A stretch of 64,000 bases of DNA, from assembly GCF_000373625.1 (NCBI RefSeq), contig NZ_KB891988.1:1055208-1119207 (forward strand), written 5' to 3'. Under the pieces are notes generated by a model that searched no databases, was not told the origin of the DNA, and saw only the letters and a list, made by a program, of their open reading frames with translations. This DNA comes from Streptomyces sp. LaPpAH-108. GTDB taxonomy: Bacteria > Actinomycetota > Actinomycetes > Streptomycetales > Streptomycetaceae. The position numbers and the translations under genes were made by a program. This document shows, piece after piece, positions 1 to 9,012 of this stretch (position 1 is the first letter of the stretch; the number at the start of each line of letters is the position of its first letter).

Positions 1-723
1 GACCCGGAGTCCGTCCTCCTCGTCGATGCCGAGGCCGTGCCGGAAGGGCAGCACGCCGTAGGTGTCGCGTCCGGTGAGGCCGCGCAGCATGTCCAGCCCC
101 GGTTCCAGCAGCGAGACATCGCCCCGGAACTTGTTCACCAGGAACCCGGCGACCAGCTCCTGGTCCTCGGGGGAGAGCAGGGCGAGCGTGCCGTAGAAGG
201 AGGCGAAGACGCCGCCCCGGTCGATGTCGCCGACGACGAGGACGGGCAGCCGCGCGCCGCGCGCGATCCCCATGTTCACGATGTCGGTGCGCCGCAGATT
301 GATCTCGGCGGGCGAACCGGCCCCCTCACAGATCACCGCGTCATACGTGCCCCGCAACTCGGCAAGACAGTCCAACACCGTGCCGAGCAGCCGCTGTTGA
401 TGCCCGCCGTGATAGCCGCGCGCGCTCATCTCGCCCACCGGCTTTCCCAGCAGCACCACTTGACTGCTCTGCTCGCCACCGGGCTTGAGCAGCACGGGAT
501 TCATCAGCGCGGTCGGCTCGACCCGGCACGCCTGGGCCTGCATAGCCTGCGCGCGCCCGATCTCGGCGCCCTCGCGCGTGACGAAGGAGTTGAGGGACAT
601 GTTCTGCGCCTTGAAGGGCGCCACCTTCACGCCCTGGCGGACCAGCCAGCGGCAGATCCCGGCCGTCACGACGCTCTTGCCCGCGTCGGAGGTCGTACCC
701 GCGACGAGGAGACCACCGTTCAC
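1..723 (-). CDS. cobQ: Cobyric acid synthase CobQ, N-terminal part (runs off the window)
   Basis: Glutamine-dependent amidotransferase that amidates adenosylcobyrinic acid a,c-diamide in cobalamin biosynthesis. The 241 codons present cover the ATP-binding dethiobiotin-synthetase-like half: a P-loop GTTSDAGKS near residue 9, then KAQNMSLNS and the acidic [12 protein letters not shown] motif, all typical of CobQ. The glutaminase half lies outside the window. The start is a GTG at 721-723 that overlaps the cobD stop as GTGA, so the two are translationally coupled. The gene is downstream of cobD and of the cobalamin riboswitch, which should control it too. Confidence 0.95.
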   Translation of the reverse strand, partial: MNGGLLVAGTTSDAGKSVVTAGICRWLVRQGVKVAPFKAQNMSLNSFVTREGAEIGRAQAMQAQACRVEPTALMNPVLLKPGGEQSSQVVLLGKPVGEMSARGYHGGHQQRLLGTVLDCLAELRGTYDAVICEGAGSPAEINLRRTDIVNMGIARGARLPVLVVGDIDRGGVFASFYGTLALLSPEDQELVAGFLVNKFRGDVSLLEPGLDMLRGLTGRDTYGVLPFRHGLGIDEEDGLRV

Positions 724-1661
724 TTCGCGCGCCCCTTCAGGATCAGGCTCGCCCCGGCGCTCACGCCGAGCGCGAGCAGACCGACGCGGCGGGAGAGCCG
801 TACCGCCCGGTCGATGTCGGCGACCCGGACCGGCCGCCCGGAGCCGTTGAGCACGGGCCGGTGCTCGATCCGGCCGCCGTAGGACAGCGTGCCGCCGAGG
901 CGCACGCCGAGGGCGCCCGCGAACGACGCCTCCACCGGACCGGCGTTGGGGCTCGGATGCCGGTGGGCGTCGGCCCGCCAGGCGCGGACGGCACCGCGCG
1001 GATCGGGTCCGGCCAGCGTCGCCAGCACAGCGGTCAGGCGTGCCCCGGGCCACCCGGCCACGTCGTCCAGGCGGGCGGCGGCCCAGCCGAAGCGGCGCAG
1101 CCGGGGCGACTTGTGGCCCACCATGGCGTCCAGCGTGTTGACGGCCCGGAAGCCGAGCAGCCCGGGCACCCCGGCCACCGCGCCCCACACCAGGGCGCCC
1201 ACGACGGCGTCGGAGGTGTTCTCGGCGACCGACTCGACCACGGCGCGGGCGATCCCGTCGGCGTCCAGCGCCTGCGGGTCGCGTCCGCACAAGTGCGGGA
1301 GGCGGGCGCGGGCGGCGGTGAGGTCCCCGTCGGCCAGGGCGCGGCCGACGGCGCGGGCCTCCCGGGCCAGCGAGGTGCCGCCGACGACGGCCCAGGTGGC
1401 GGCGGCGGTCAGCGCGAGGGTCGCGGCGGGGGAGCGGCGTACGGCGCGCTCGGCCAGCGCGCCCGTCGCGACGGCGCCCCCGGCGCACACCAGCGTGTGC
1501 AGGGCGCCCCAGCCACGGTGGTCGTGCCACAGCGCGCGCTCGGCGGCCCCGGCGGCGCGTCCGAACGCGGCCACGGGATGGCGGCGGCGGGGATCACCGA
1601 GGAGCAGGTCGCCCAGGAGGCCGGCGGCGGCGCCGTACGCGTAGGAGCGATCGGCACCCAT
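720..1661 (-). CDS. cobD: Adenosylcobinamide-phosphate synthase CobD/CbiB
   Basis: Integral membrane enzyme that attaches the aminopropanol arm to adenosylcobyric acid. The 313-residue product has the family features [18 protein letters not shown] at the N-terminus, the central [19 protein letters not shown] block and the later [19 protein letters not shown] block. Length is normal for the family. It is the first gene after the cobalamin riboswitch and overlaps cobQ by four bases, so it probably leads a riboswitch-controlled cob operon that continues past the left edge of the window. Confidence 0.95.
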   Translation of the reverse strand: MGADRSYAYGAAAGLLGDLLLGDPRRRHPVAAFGRAAGAAERALWHDHRGWGALHTLVCAGGAVATGALAERAVRRSPAATLALTAAATWAVVGGTSLAREARAVGRALADGDLTAARARLPHLCGRDPQALDADGIARAVVESVAENTSDAVVGALVWGAVAGVPGLLGFRAVNTLDAMVGHKSPRLRRFGWAAARLDDVAGWPGARLTAVLATLAGPDPRGAVRAWRADAHRHPSPNAGPVEASFAGALGVRLGGTLSYGGRIEHRPVLNGSGRPVRVADIDRAVRLSRRVGLLALGVSAGASLILKGRAK

Positions 1662-1739
1662 CGGCTCAGCCGGCCGTGGGCGCGGGAGCGGTCCTGGGAG
1701 GCGTACTCAACGGGCAGCCGAGCATGGCGGTAGGTCCTC

Positions 1740-1900
1740 ACTCAGGGTGTCCACGCCCTGGTTCGACGAGACCGGCGGCGAGAGTTCCTGGCTCCCGGGG
1801 ATCACTCCCCGGTGACAGTGGCGGGACCGCGCCGGATTCGCACCGGCTTCCTCTTCTGCCGCCGTACATGGCCTCGGCAGTCCACCACGGTCCCCGAAGG
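1740..1900 (-). promoter_or_regulatory. Cobalamin (B12) riboswitch upstream of cobD
   Basis: Read on the minus strand, the region contains the B12-box signature GGTGCGAATCC (within 1834-1851), then GCCACTGTCACC (1811-1822) and AGCCAGGA (1786-1793), in the order and spacing of the family. The outer boundaries are approximate. It lies about 80-240 bases before the cobD start, so B12 would shut down cobD-cobQ expression. Confidence 0.93.
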
Positions 1901-1991
1901 GCCGTCAACCTGCCCTTGACCTGCGGGAGGAGAGTGTGGGCGGGCCCACATCGGGGCCTACAGCAGGCGCGTGCCGGGCGTACGCCGGGGG

Positions 1992-2062
1992 CCCGGGAAT
2001 CGGCGAGCAGCCTCCCCGGGAATCGGTGAGGGGCCCTCCCCGGGAAACGGCGAGGCCCCTCC
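1992..2062. repeat. Three imperfect copies of a 23-24-bp direct repeat
   Basis: CCCGGGAATCGG(C/T)GAG begins at 1992 and 2015, with a third, slightly changed copy (CCCGGGAAACGGCGAG) at 2039. The last copy runs into the terminator hairpin. The repeats lie between the riboswitch region and the end of the phosphate transporter operon. No function is evident. Confidence 0.6.
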
Positions 2063-2085
2063 CGGAAGGTGCCGGGAGGGGCCTC
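2052..2085 (-). terminator. Hairpin terminator after the phosphate transporter operon
   Basis: A perfect 14-bp inverted repeat (left arm 2052-2065, right arm 2072-2085, six-base loop) lies just downstream of the minus-strand gene ending at 2116. There is no clear U-tract, as is usual in Streptomyces. Confidence 0.8.
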
Positions 2086-2115
2086 ACCCACGTACTGCTC
2101 GGAAGGGGCTCCGGC

Positions 2116-2343
2116 TCAGGCCTTCGCCACGATCAGATAGAACCCGTACGCCACCGCCGCCGCACACGCGGCGAAGCAGACGTACGCGCCGGTCACCGCG
2201 AGGGCGGCCGACTCGCCGCGCTCGGCGGCCTTCTCCCGGCGGGCCAGTCCGTTGACGCCCAGGGTGAACAGGACCACCAGGGCCACGGTCGCCACGAGGC
2301 TGACGCCGAAGACGGAACCGATGGCCGCCCAGTCGATGTGCAT
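2116..2343 (-). CDS. Small two-TM membrane protein paired with the Pit transporter
   Basis: A 75-residue protein with two hydrophobic segments (about residues 8-30 and 48-72) separated by a charged loop RREKAAERGE. It follows the Pit gene on the same strand after 24 bases, so the two are probably co-transcribed. No catalytic motif is visible. Small partners of this kind are usually found next to Pit genes in Streptomyces; a role in transporter assembly or regulation is only an inference. Confidence 0.8.
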   Translation of the reverse strand: MHIDWAAIGSVFGVSLVATVALVVLFTLGVNGLARREKAAERGESAALAVTGAYVCFAACAAAVAYGFYLIVAKA

Positions 2344-2367
2344 GGGATTGCTCCTTCGGATGCCGGG

Positions 2368-3651
2368 TCAGGCCGCGGAGGCGGGCGGGGCGACGGGAGT
2401 CGCGGTGGCGGTGGCCGGTTCGACGGCGGCCGGGGCCGGGATGGTGGCCGTCAGGCCCTCGGTGCCCAGGCCGTCGGCGACGGTGCCCGTGGGGGGCGGG
2501 GTCACCGCGGCCATGGCGGTGGTGACCACACCGGCAGGCTCCTCGTGCGCACCAGCCGGGGCGACGTGGGTGTGGTCGATGACCTCGCGGCGGGAGATCT
2601 TCCAGATCGCGGCGCTCGCGGCGACCAGGAAGACGGCGACGGCGGCGGTGCCCCAGTCGCCCAGGTCGGTCACGGACTCGGCGCCCGCGCCCACCAGGGC
2701 GGCGGCCGGGAGGGTCAGCGCCCAGGCGACGAACATCCGGGTCGCGGTGGACCAGCGGACCACACCGCCCTTGCGGCCCAGGCCCGCGCCCATCACCGCG
2801 CCGGAGACGACGTGGGTGGTGGAGAGGGAGAAGCCGAGGTGCGAGGAGGCCAGGATGGCGGTCGCGGCGCTGGTCTGGGCGGCGAAGCCCTGGCGCGGCT
2901 CCAGGTCGGTGAGGCCGGTGCCCATGGTGCGGATGATGCGCCAGCCGCCGATGTACGTACCGGCCGCGATGGCCACGCCCGCGGAGAGGATGACCCAGAC
3001 CGGCGGGTTGGAGCCGGGGGCGATGGCACCGCCCGCGATCAGCGCGAGGGTGATGATGCCCATCGTCTTCTGCGCGTCGTTGGTGCCGTGGGCCAGGGAG
3101 ACCAGTCCGGCCGAGGCGATCTGACCGGTGCGGTAGCCCTTGCGGGTGGCCTCGCCGCCGGAGTTCGGGGAGACGCCGTACGACAGGCGGGTGGCGAGCA
3201 TCGTGGCCAGACCGGCCACCACGGGGGCGGCGACGGCCGGGAGCAGCACCTTGGTGACCAGCACGTCGCCGTGGACGGCGCCGAGGCCCGCCGACGCGAC
3301 GGTGGCGCCGATCAGGCCGCCCATCAGGGCGTGCGAGGAGCTGGAGGGCAGGCCGACCAGCCAGGTGAGGAGGTTCCAGAGGATCGCGCCGGTCAGTGCG
3401 GCGAAGATGACCTCGGGACGGATGCCGGTCTCGTCGACGAGACCCTTGGAGATCGTGTTGGCGACCTCCACCGAGAGAAAAGCGCCCACCAGGTTGAGGG
3501 CGGCCGACATGGCCACCGCGACCTTGGGCTTGAGCGCACCGGTCGAGATGGTCGTGGCCATCGCGTTGGCGGTGTCGTGGAAACCGTTCGTGAAATCGAA
3601 CGCGAGTGCGGTTACCACCACAATCGCGAGGATCAGCGAGAAGCTTTCCAT
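2368..3651 (-). CDS. pit: Low-affinity inorganic phosphate transporter, Pit family
   Basis: A 427-residue polytopic membrane protein. Family motifs are DFTNGFHDTANAMAT near residue 20 and the repeated-half motif SLAHGTNDAQKTMGI around residue 165, which together mark the two halves of PiT symporters. The C-terminal 60 residues are a hydrophilic Pro/Ala/Thr-rich tail. The promoter region carries direct repeats resembling a PHO box (3680-3720), so PhoR-PhoP control is likely. From its position beside the cob genes it resembles S. coelicolor pitH2; that is from memory and not checked. Confidence 0.92.
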   Translation of the reverse strand: MESFSLILAIVVVTALAFDFTNGFHDTANAMATTISTGALKPKVAVAMSAALNLVGAFLSVEVANTISKGLVDETGIRPEVIFAALTGAILWNLLTWLVGLPSSSSHALMGGLIGATVASAGLGAVHGDVLVTKVLLPAVAAPVVAGLATMLATRLSYGVSPNSGGEATRKGYRTGQIASAGLVSLAHGTNDAQKTMGIITLALIAGGAIAPGSNPPVWVILSAGVAIAAGTYIGGWRIIRTMGTGLTDLEPRQGFAAQTSAATAILASSHLGFSLSTTHVVSGAVMGAGLGRKGGVVRWSTATRMFVAWALTLPAAALVGAGAESVTDLGDWGTAAVAVFLVAASAAIWKISRREVIDHTHVAPAGAHEEPAGVVTTAMAAVTPPPTGTVADGLGTEGLTATIPAPAAVEPATATATPVAPPASAA

Positions 3652-3679
3652 TTACCCAGGCAATCGTTCGAGGTCATTG

Positions 3680-3720
3680 GCTGGATGAACGTAGGCAACC
3701 TGAGTGAACGGAAGGTGAAC
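3680..3720 (-). promoter_or_regulatory. Putative PHO box (PhoP binding repeats) upstream of pit
   Basis: On the minus strand GTTCACCTTCC (3710-3720) and GTTCACTCAGG (3699-3709) form two adjoining 11-nt direct repeats. A third GTTCATCC (3683-3690) follows after a degenerate spacer. This matches the known Streptomyces PHO-box architecture of 11-nt units beginning with GTTCA, 30-70 bases before a phosphate transporter start. Confidence 0.75.
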
Positions 3721-3804
3721 TCGGCCGGGCATCACGGTGTCGGAAGCGGGTGCCCCGGTTCCGTCCGGAATCAATGATTCCGCACAGCCCGGACGCCCCT
3801 TGGG

Positions 3805-4578
3805 TCAGTAGCCGCGCGCGAAGGTCTTCAGGCGGGTCACGGAGCCGTTGAAGAGATCCTGGTCACCCGGCAGCCGGCCCTTGACGGCGTACTGCCAGAA
3901 CGTCCAGTAGTGCCAGCCCGCGGGGAGTGTTCCGGGGCGGGAGGTGCCGTGTCCGGCGACCCACAGCGCGTGGGTCGCGGCGAAGGCGCGGCTGCGCCCT
4001 GTGCAGGTGTTCCACCAGTTGGCGGTCGTGTAGATGACCGGGCGGCGGCCCGTCTGACGGCGGACCTCGTCGCTGAACGACCAGATCCACTGGACCATCT
4101 TCTGGTGGCTCAGGCCGTAGCACTTGTGGTGCTTGTCGTACGGGTTGTACTCGATGTCGAGCGCGGGCGGCAGCGTGCGGCCGTCGGCCCGCCAGCCGCC
4201 GCCGTGCTTCACGAAGTACGCGGCCTGGCGGGCGCCGGAGGAGCGGTCCGGGCGGGCGAAGTGGTAGGCGCCCCGGATCAGGCCCGCGCGGCGGGCGCCG
4301 TCGTACTGCCCGCTGAAGTACGGGTTGCGGTAGTTCGTCGACTCGGTCGCCTTGACGTACGCGAACCGGGCGCCCCTGGCGCGGGCCCGCTGGAAGTCCA
4401 CGCGCTTCTGGTGCGAGGAGACGTCGTGACCCCGGGGGAGTGCCGGGAGGGTGATGCGGGGGGCTTCGGCGGCGGTGGTGTGCAGCGGTCCGGCGGCGGT
4501 GGTGTGGGTGCCCGTCAGAGCGAGCGCCGCGGTGGCCGTCGCGAGGACTCCGGCGCGGCGGTGGGCAGAGAAGGCCAT
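3805..4578 (-). CDS. Secreted GH25 lysozyme (N,O-diacetylmuramidase type)
   Basis: A 257-residue cell-wall hydrolase with an N-terminal Arg-containing signal sequence (HRRAGVLATATAALALTG) followed by a GH25 domain. Recognisable motifs are GHDVSSHQKRVDF, FAYVKATEST, GAYHFARPD, the acidic DIEYNPYD and the C-terminal FWQYAVKG. The ATG at 4578 is preferred over a start 54 bases upstream because GGGGGGAC precedes it at ribosome-binding distance and the signal peptide then begins correctly. It is divergent from the aldolase gene. Confidence 0.9.
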   Translation of the reverse strand: MAFSAHRRAGVLATATAALALTGTHTTAAGPLHTTAAEAPRITLPALPRGHDVSSHQKRVDFQRARARGARFAYVKATESTNYRNPYFSGQYDGARRAGLIRGAYHFARPDRSSGARQAAYFVKHGGGWRADGRTLPPALDIEYNPYDKHHKCYGLSHQKMVQWIWSFSDEVRRQTGRRPVIYTTANWWNTCTGRSRAFAATHALWVAGHGTSRPGTLPAGWHYWTFWQYAVKGRLPGDQDLFNGSVTRLKTFARGY

Positions 4579-4771
4579 GCGTCCCCCCGGGGTGGCGGTG
4601 AAACGTCGTCCGGTCGGTCGGCGGAGGCCCAATTCAAGGGGCGGGGCGGGGTGTGGGGGGTGATTTGTGGTGCTGTGTCATGGTTTTCGTTCGATCGGAC
4701 GTACGGGGCGGCCGGGGCCGAAGTGGCGGGAGTACGGCCCGTCGTCGGCGCCCGGCTGGCAGGATCGGCGC

Positions 4772-5455
4772 ATGGACCGGCAGCGGGGTGAGGGCGACAC
4801 GGGGCGGACCGGCGCGGCGGAGGCCGAGGCGTGGGCGGAGGTGGTCGCCACCGCGCGGCGGACGGCCGCCGAGGGCCTGGTCGTCGGCACCTCGGGAAAC
4901 GTCTCCGCGCGCGTCGGCGACACCGTGCTGGTCACCCCCACCGGCGTGCCGTACGACCGGCTCGGCCCGGACGACATCACCGGCGTCGACCTGACCGGCC
5001 GCCAGGTGCTCGGCACGCTGAAGCCGACCAGCGAACTCCCCCTGCACCTCGCGGTCTACGGCGCCACCGACGCCCGCGCCGTCGTCCACACCCACGCCGT
5101 GCACGCCACCGCGGTCTCCACGCTGGTCCCCGAGCTGCCCCCGGTCCACTACATGACCTGCGCCCTCGGCGGCCCCGTACGGGTCGCCCCCTACGCCGCC
5201 TACGGCACCCCCGAACTCGCCGCCCACGCGGTCACCGCCCTCACCGGCCGCACCGGCTGCCTCCTGCGCAACCACGGCACCCTCACCTACGGCAGCACCC
5301 TCGCCCAGGCCTACGACCGCACCGCCCAGCTGGAGTGGCTGTGCCACCTGTGGCTCACCGCGTCCTCCGTCCCGGGCCACACCCCGTCCCTGCTGACGGA
5401 GGCGGAACTGGCCGAGGTGACCGACCGCCTGAAGGGGTACGGCCAGCGGGGCTGA
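4772..5455 (+). CDS. Class II aldolase/adducin family protein (fuculose-phosphate aldolase-like)
   Basis: A 227-residue zinc-dependent aldolase of the AraD/FucA type. Visible motifs are GTSGNVSAR (phosphate binding), KPTSELPLH with the catalytic region, VVHTHAVHA carrying two metal-ligand histidines, and LLRNHGTL with the third. The true substrate cannot be read from the sequence. The ATG at 4772 sits six bases after a CAGGAT element, which suggests a leaderless transcript; an upstream ATG at 4667 would add a non-conserved extension. Confidence 0.88.
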   Translation: MDRQRGEGDTGRTGAAEAEAWAEVVATARRTAAEGLVVGTSGNVSARVGDTVLVTPTGVPYDRLGPDDITGVDLTGRQVLGTLKPTSELPLHLAVYGATDARAVVHTHAVHATAVSTLVPELPPVHYMTCALGGPVRVAPYAAYGTPELAAHAVTALTGRTGCLLRNHGTLTYGSTLAQAYDRTAQLEWLCHLWLTASSVPGHTPSLLTEAELAEVTDRLKGYGQRG

Positions 5456-5512
5456 CCAGCCAGGACCCCGTTTCCACTGGCCGCCCCCGCCCCGCCCCCC
5501 GACACTGGAGCC

Positions 5513-6646
5513 GTGCGTACAGTCAAAGTGTCCGCTGCTGTCGTCGGTGCCGTCGTCGCGGCGGGGGCCGTGTCCCTGGCCGTGGGGCGGTATGCGAGCG
5601 GGGCCGCGCTCAAGGCGCCCGCGGGGCGGCCGTTGCCGACCGAGCCGCGGCTCACCGTGCACGCCACGCAGGCCGGGCGGATCACGCTCACCCGGGATCT
5701 GGCCTCGCTGCGGCGGGGGACGTACGGGATCACGGGCCACGGCACGCACGCGGTCGTCGGACCCGTCCTCGACGCGGCCGAGCACACCGCCGACACGGTC
5801 GTACGGCGCCTCGAACGCGTCACCCACGGCACCCTCACCCCCGGCGAGGCGGTGCGGCTGACCCCCAACGTCCACGTCGGAGACCCGCGGACCGCGCTCG
5901 GGCTGGACTTCGCCGACGTCGAGGTGCCCAGCGAGAACGGCCTGCTGCCCGCCTGGTTCGTGCCCGGGCAGCGGGACACCTGGGTGATCGCCGTGCACGG
6001 GCTCGGCGCCACCCGCGAGCAGTCGCTGAACGTGCTGCGCGCCCTGCACGCGCTGCGCCTACCGGTGCTCGCGCTGTCCTACCGGGGCGACGCCGGAGCC
6101 CCGGCCCCGCCCGACGGCATCAACCATCTCGGTGAGACCGAGTGGCGCGATGTGGACGCCGCGATCCGCTGGGCGGTCGGCCACGGCGCCCGCCGGGTCG
6201 TCCTGCTCGGCTGGTCCACCGGCGCCACGATGGCCCTGCGCGCCGCCCAGCACTCCCCGCTGGCCGACCACGTCGCCGGGCTCATCCTCGACTCGCCCGT
6301 CCTCGACTGGGAGGCCACGCTGCGCGCCCTCGCCCACGCCCGCCACCTCCCGCGCCCCCTGCTGCCGCTCGCCGTGCGCGCCGCACAGGGCAGGGCCGGA
6401 CTGCGCCCCGGCCGCGCCGCCGGAGCCGCCGGTTCCGGGCCGCCCGAGGTCCCCGCGCCCACCCTGATCATCCACGGCCCCGGCGACACCGTCGCCCCCT
6501 GGCAGTACTCCCGCCGCCTGGCCGACCGCAGACCCGACCTGGTCACCCTCCACACCGTCCCCGGCGCCCCGCACGCCGCGATGTGGAACGCCGACCCGGA
6601 GGAGTACGAGGAACGCCTGCGCCGATTCCTGGTCCCCCTGATGTAA
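5513..6646 (+). CDS. Alpha/beta hydrolase, membrane-anchored or secreted
   Basis: A 377-residue protein. The first 25 residues form a hydrophobic segment (VSAAVVGAVVAAGAVSLAVG), either a signal anchor or a signal peptide. The core shows the oxyanion HGLG at about residue 162, the nucleophile elbow GWSTGAT at about residue 229, an Asp region in IIHGPGDTVAPW and the terminal His in PGAPHAAMW, so the Ser-Asp-His triad is complete. GTG start. Substrate unknown. It follows the aldolase by 57 bases and precedes the repeat array. Confidence 0.87.
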   Translation: MRTVKVSAAVVGAVVAAGAVSLAVGRYASGAALKAPAGRPLPTEPRLTVHATQAGRITLTRDLASLRRGTYGITGHGTHAVVGPVLDAAEHTADTVVRRLERVTHGTLTPGEAVRLTPNVHVGDPRTALGLDFADVEVPSENGLLPAWFVPGQRDTWVIAVHGLGATREQSLNVLRALHALRLPVLALSYRGDAGAPAPPDGINHLGETEWRDVDAAIRWAVGHGARRVVLLGWSTGATMALRAAQHSPLADHVAGLILDSPVLDWEATLRALAHARHLPRPLLPLAVRAAQGRAGLRPGRAAGAAGSGPPEVPAPTLIIHGPGDTVAPWQYSRRLADRRPDLVTLHTVPGAPHAAMWNADPEEYEERLRRFLVPLM

Positions 6647-6671
6647 ACCCAGCGACCCCGCCGCGCGGCGC

Positions 6672-7350
6672 CGCCCGAGCGGTACACGCCTTGTACGTCC
6701 GCTGCCGCGAGCCCCCGCGTCCCGCCGCCGCGCGCCCTGCCTCCCGCCACCGCACGCGGCCCTCCCGCCGAGGCGAGTCCCGAGCCCCGCCGCCGTGGGC
6801 CCTCCGCCCCGTCGTCCCACTCCCGAGGCTCCCGCGTCCTGCAGACGCGGGCCCCCGGCTCCCGCTGAGGTGAACCCGGCCCTCCCGCTGTGGCGGCGCC
6901 CTGACTCCTGCCGCCGCACGCGGCTCTTCCACCGAGGCGAGTCCCGCGTTCCGCCGGCGTGGGCCCTTCGCCCCGCTGCGGCGGCTCCCGCGTCCCGCTG
7001 CCGCGCGCGGCTTTCCCGCCGAGGCGAGTCCCGCGTCCCGCCGCCGTGCGCCCTGACTCCTGCCGCCGCGCGCGGCTTTCCCGCCGGGGCGAGTCCGCGT
7101 CCTGCCGACGTAGGCCCTTTGCCCCGCTGCTGCGGCTCTCGCGGTCCGGGCGGTGCAAGCCTTGTGCGTCCGCTGCTGCGAGCCCCCGGCCTCCCGCTGC
7201 CGCGCGCCCTGACTCCCGCCGCCGCACGCGGCATGTCCGCCGAGGCGAGTCCCGCGTCCCGCCGACGTGGGCCCTTCGCCCGGCCGTCCCGCTGCTGCGG
7301 CTCCCGCGTCCCGCCGACGCGAGCCCCCGGCTCCCGCTGAGGTGAGCCCG
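6672..7350. repeat. Degenerate GC-rich repeat array, about 155-bp unit, four copies
   Basis: The anchor GCGCCCTG(A/C)CTCC starts at 6732, 6896, 7048 and 7204 (spacings 164, 152, 156). Each anchor is followed by GCGGC, GAGGCGAGTCC and GTGGGCCC-type blocks. Shorter half-units repeat inside: GAGGCGAGTCC at 6770, 6934, 7021 and 7242, with a variant at 7085. The block from 6672 reappears at about 7147 with little change. The spacings are not multiples of three and the open frames here carry no domain, so I read it as non-coding. It fills the whole gap between the hydrolase and the next gene. Confidence 0.8.
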
Positions 7351-7578
7351 TACCCCCTGATGCGAGCCCCGTATTCCGCCCGTGCTCCCGTCGGCCGGAC
7401 TCCCCCAGCCAGCCGGAATCCCCGGTTCCGAACCGCTTCGTCCTCCGCCGGAGGCCCCCGTGCGCATGGCCTGATCTTGACTCCGTGACCCTCCTCCGAC
7501 CTGGTGCGTTGGCCTTCTCCGTTGCCGCCCGTGACATCCCGTTTGGGTTTTCGGACCGTCAACCGGAAGACTGCACCC

Positions 7579-8985
7579 GTGACGTCCCGTATCCCGCGCG
7601 ACTCCAGGCTCCGACTCGTCCGACCGCGACCCCTGGCCGCCGCCCCCAGAGCTGTGAACCAGCGGCGCCCGCGCCGCGCCGCACCCCGGCCCCCGGAGGG
7701 CACCCCGGCCCCCGCCGAACTGGCCAGAATGGCACGCACCGGCCTGGCCGGCGCGGTCCGCGTCGCGCGCTGGGCCGACGCCGCCCTCGGCCCCGGCAGC
7801 GACGCCGCCACCGCCGACGGCAAGGCCACCCTCTCCGACGCGACCGCCGCCCGCGCCGCCGCCGACCTCGGCCTCACCACCCGTCAGATCCGCGCCGACT
7901 GGGACACCGCCCGCCTCGCCGGACTCGTCGAGGTGCACGGCGACAGCGCCCGCCCCGGCTGGCGCCTGCGCGCCTGGGACCGCGACGACAGCGCCGTACT
8001 GCGCGGCTGGGTCGCCCTCTTCGACGCCTGGTCGCTCGCCTGCCCCGAACCGGCGGGCCATGAACCGGCCGCCGTCGCCGAGGTCGTCTCGGCCATGCCC
8101 CAGGTGCTCTCCTTCCTCCAGCTCTCCGCGGGCCCCGTGCCCGTCGAGCAGCTGCTCGACCTCCTGGAGCAGCGCGTCACCGAACTGCGCACCGAGCGCT
8201 GCGAGGTCTCCTACGCCCCCGGCGTCCCCGCCCCCCTCGCCGCCCCGGACGACGGCCCCGCCGACGCCCCCCTCGCCCCCCTCCTCGACTGGGCCGTGCG
8301 GGCGCTGGCCTCCGTCGGCGCCCTCACCCACGGCGACGGCCACGCGACCCTCACCCCGCTCGGCAGCTGGGCCGTCTGGGTCAAGCTGGAGCAGATCTGC
8401 GTGGCCGCGCAGAGCCCCGCCGGGAACATCGAGCAGTCCGCCGAGGACATGCTGCGCGGCTGCGCCCAGCTCCGCCCCAACGCGGCCCGCGCCGAGTACC
8501 GCGCCTGGCTCGCCGCCCGCCCCGTCGGCGGCGCTGTCGGCCAGCTCATCGAGGCCGCCCGGGGCGAGGACGCCCTGCTGCGCGGGCTCGCCTTCGAGGC
8601 GCTGCGCGTCGTCGGCGCCCCCGCCGAGCCCGATGTCCGCTCGGTCGTCGAGGAGCCCGCGCTGCGGCCGTACGCCCTGCTGTGGCTGGCCGAGCACGAC
8701 GGCGTGGACCCCGAGGACGCGCACGAGGTGCTCACCCGCGAGGAGGCCACCTGGCTCTGGGTCGACACCGCCGCGGCCGTCGCCGACCACGGCGAGACGG
8801 AGATGCTGGTACGGCACCTGGAGGCGGCCGTGCAGCCGACCGTCCCCGCCCTCCTGGAGGAGGTCCGCGCCGTCGGCCACCCCCGCACCGTGCAGGTCCT
8901 GGTCGCGCTCGCCGCGGCCCACCCCGACCCCGCGCTCGCCAAGGCCGTGCGCCGGGCCGCCTTCCAGGTGCACACGGGCGGCTGA
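7579..8985 (+). CDS. Conserved protein of unknown function with winged-helix-like N-terminus and helical C-terminus
   Basis: A 468-residue soluble protein with no family I can name. After a basic, Pro-rich stretch, residues about 75-130 (ATAARAAADLGLTTRQIRAD, then a wing-like GLVEVHGD) look like a winged helix. The C-terminal 150 residues are Ala/Leu/Val-rich helices resembling HEAT-type repeats. No membrane segment or catalytic motif is seen. The GTG at 7579 is chosen because GGAAG lies 10 bases upstream; an in-frame ATG-type start at 7504 would add 25 residues translated from low-complexity DNA. Confidence 0.7.
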   Translation: MTSRIPRDSRLRLVRPRPLAAAPRAVNQRRPRRAAPRPPEGTPAPAELARMARTGLAGAVRVARWADAALGPGSDAATADGKATLSDATAARAAADLGLTTRQIRADWDTARLAGLVEVHGDSARPGWRLRAWDRDDSAVLRGWVALFDAWSLACPEPAGHEPAAVAEVVSAMPQVLSFLQLSAGPVPVEQLLDLLEQRVTELRTERCEVSYAPGVPAPLAAPDDGPADAPLAPLLDWAVRALASVGALTHGDGHATLTPLGSWAVWVKLEQICVAAQSPAGNIEQSAEDMLRGCAQLRPNAARAEYRAWLAARPVGGAVGQLIEAARGEDALLRGLAFEALRVVGAPAEPDVRSVVEEPALRPYALLWLAEHDGVDPEDAHEVLTREEATWLWVDTAAAVADHGETEMLVRHLEAAVQPTVPALLEEVRAVGHPRTVQVLVALAAAHPDPALAKAVRRAAFQVHTGG

Positions 8986-9012
8986 CCGCAGACCCCCGCG
9001 AGGATCAGGAAC

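Noticed and set aside
1936..3777. Large plus-strand frame opposite the pit gene
   Set aside because: Gly/Arg/Asp-rich low-complexity translation; the minus strand encodes a clear Pit transporter.
6079..8973. A 964-codon open frame on the minus strand across the repeat array and the neighbouring genes
   Set aside because: It is antisense to two plus-strand genes with good motifs, has repetitive Gly/Arg composition and no domain; very high GC content leaves long spurious frames open.
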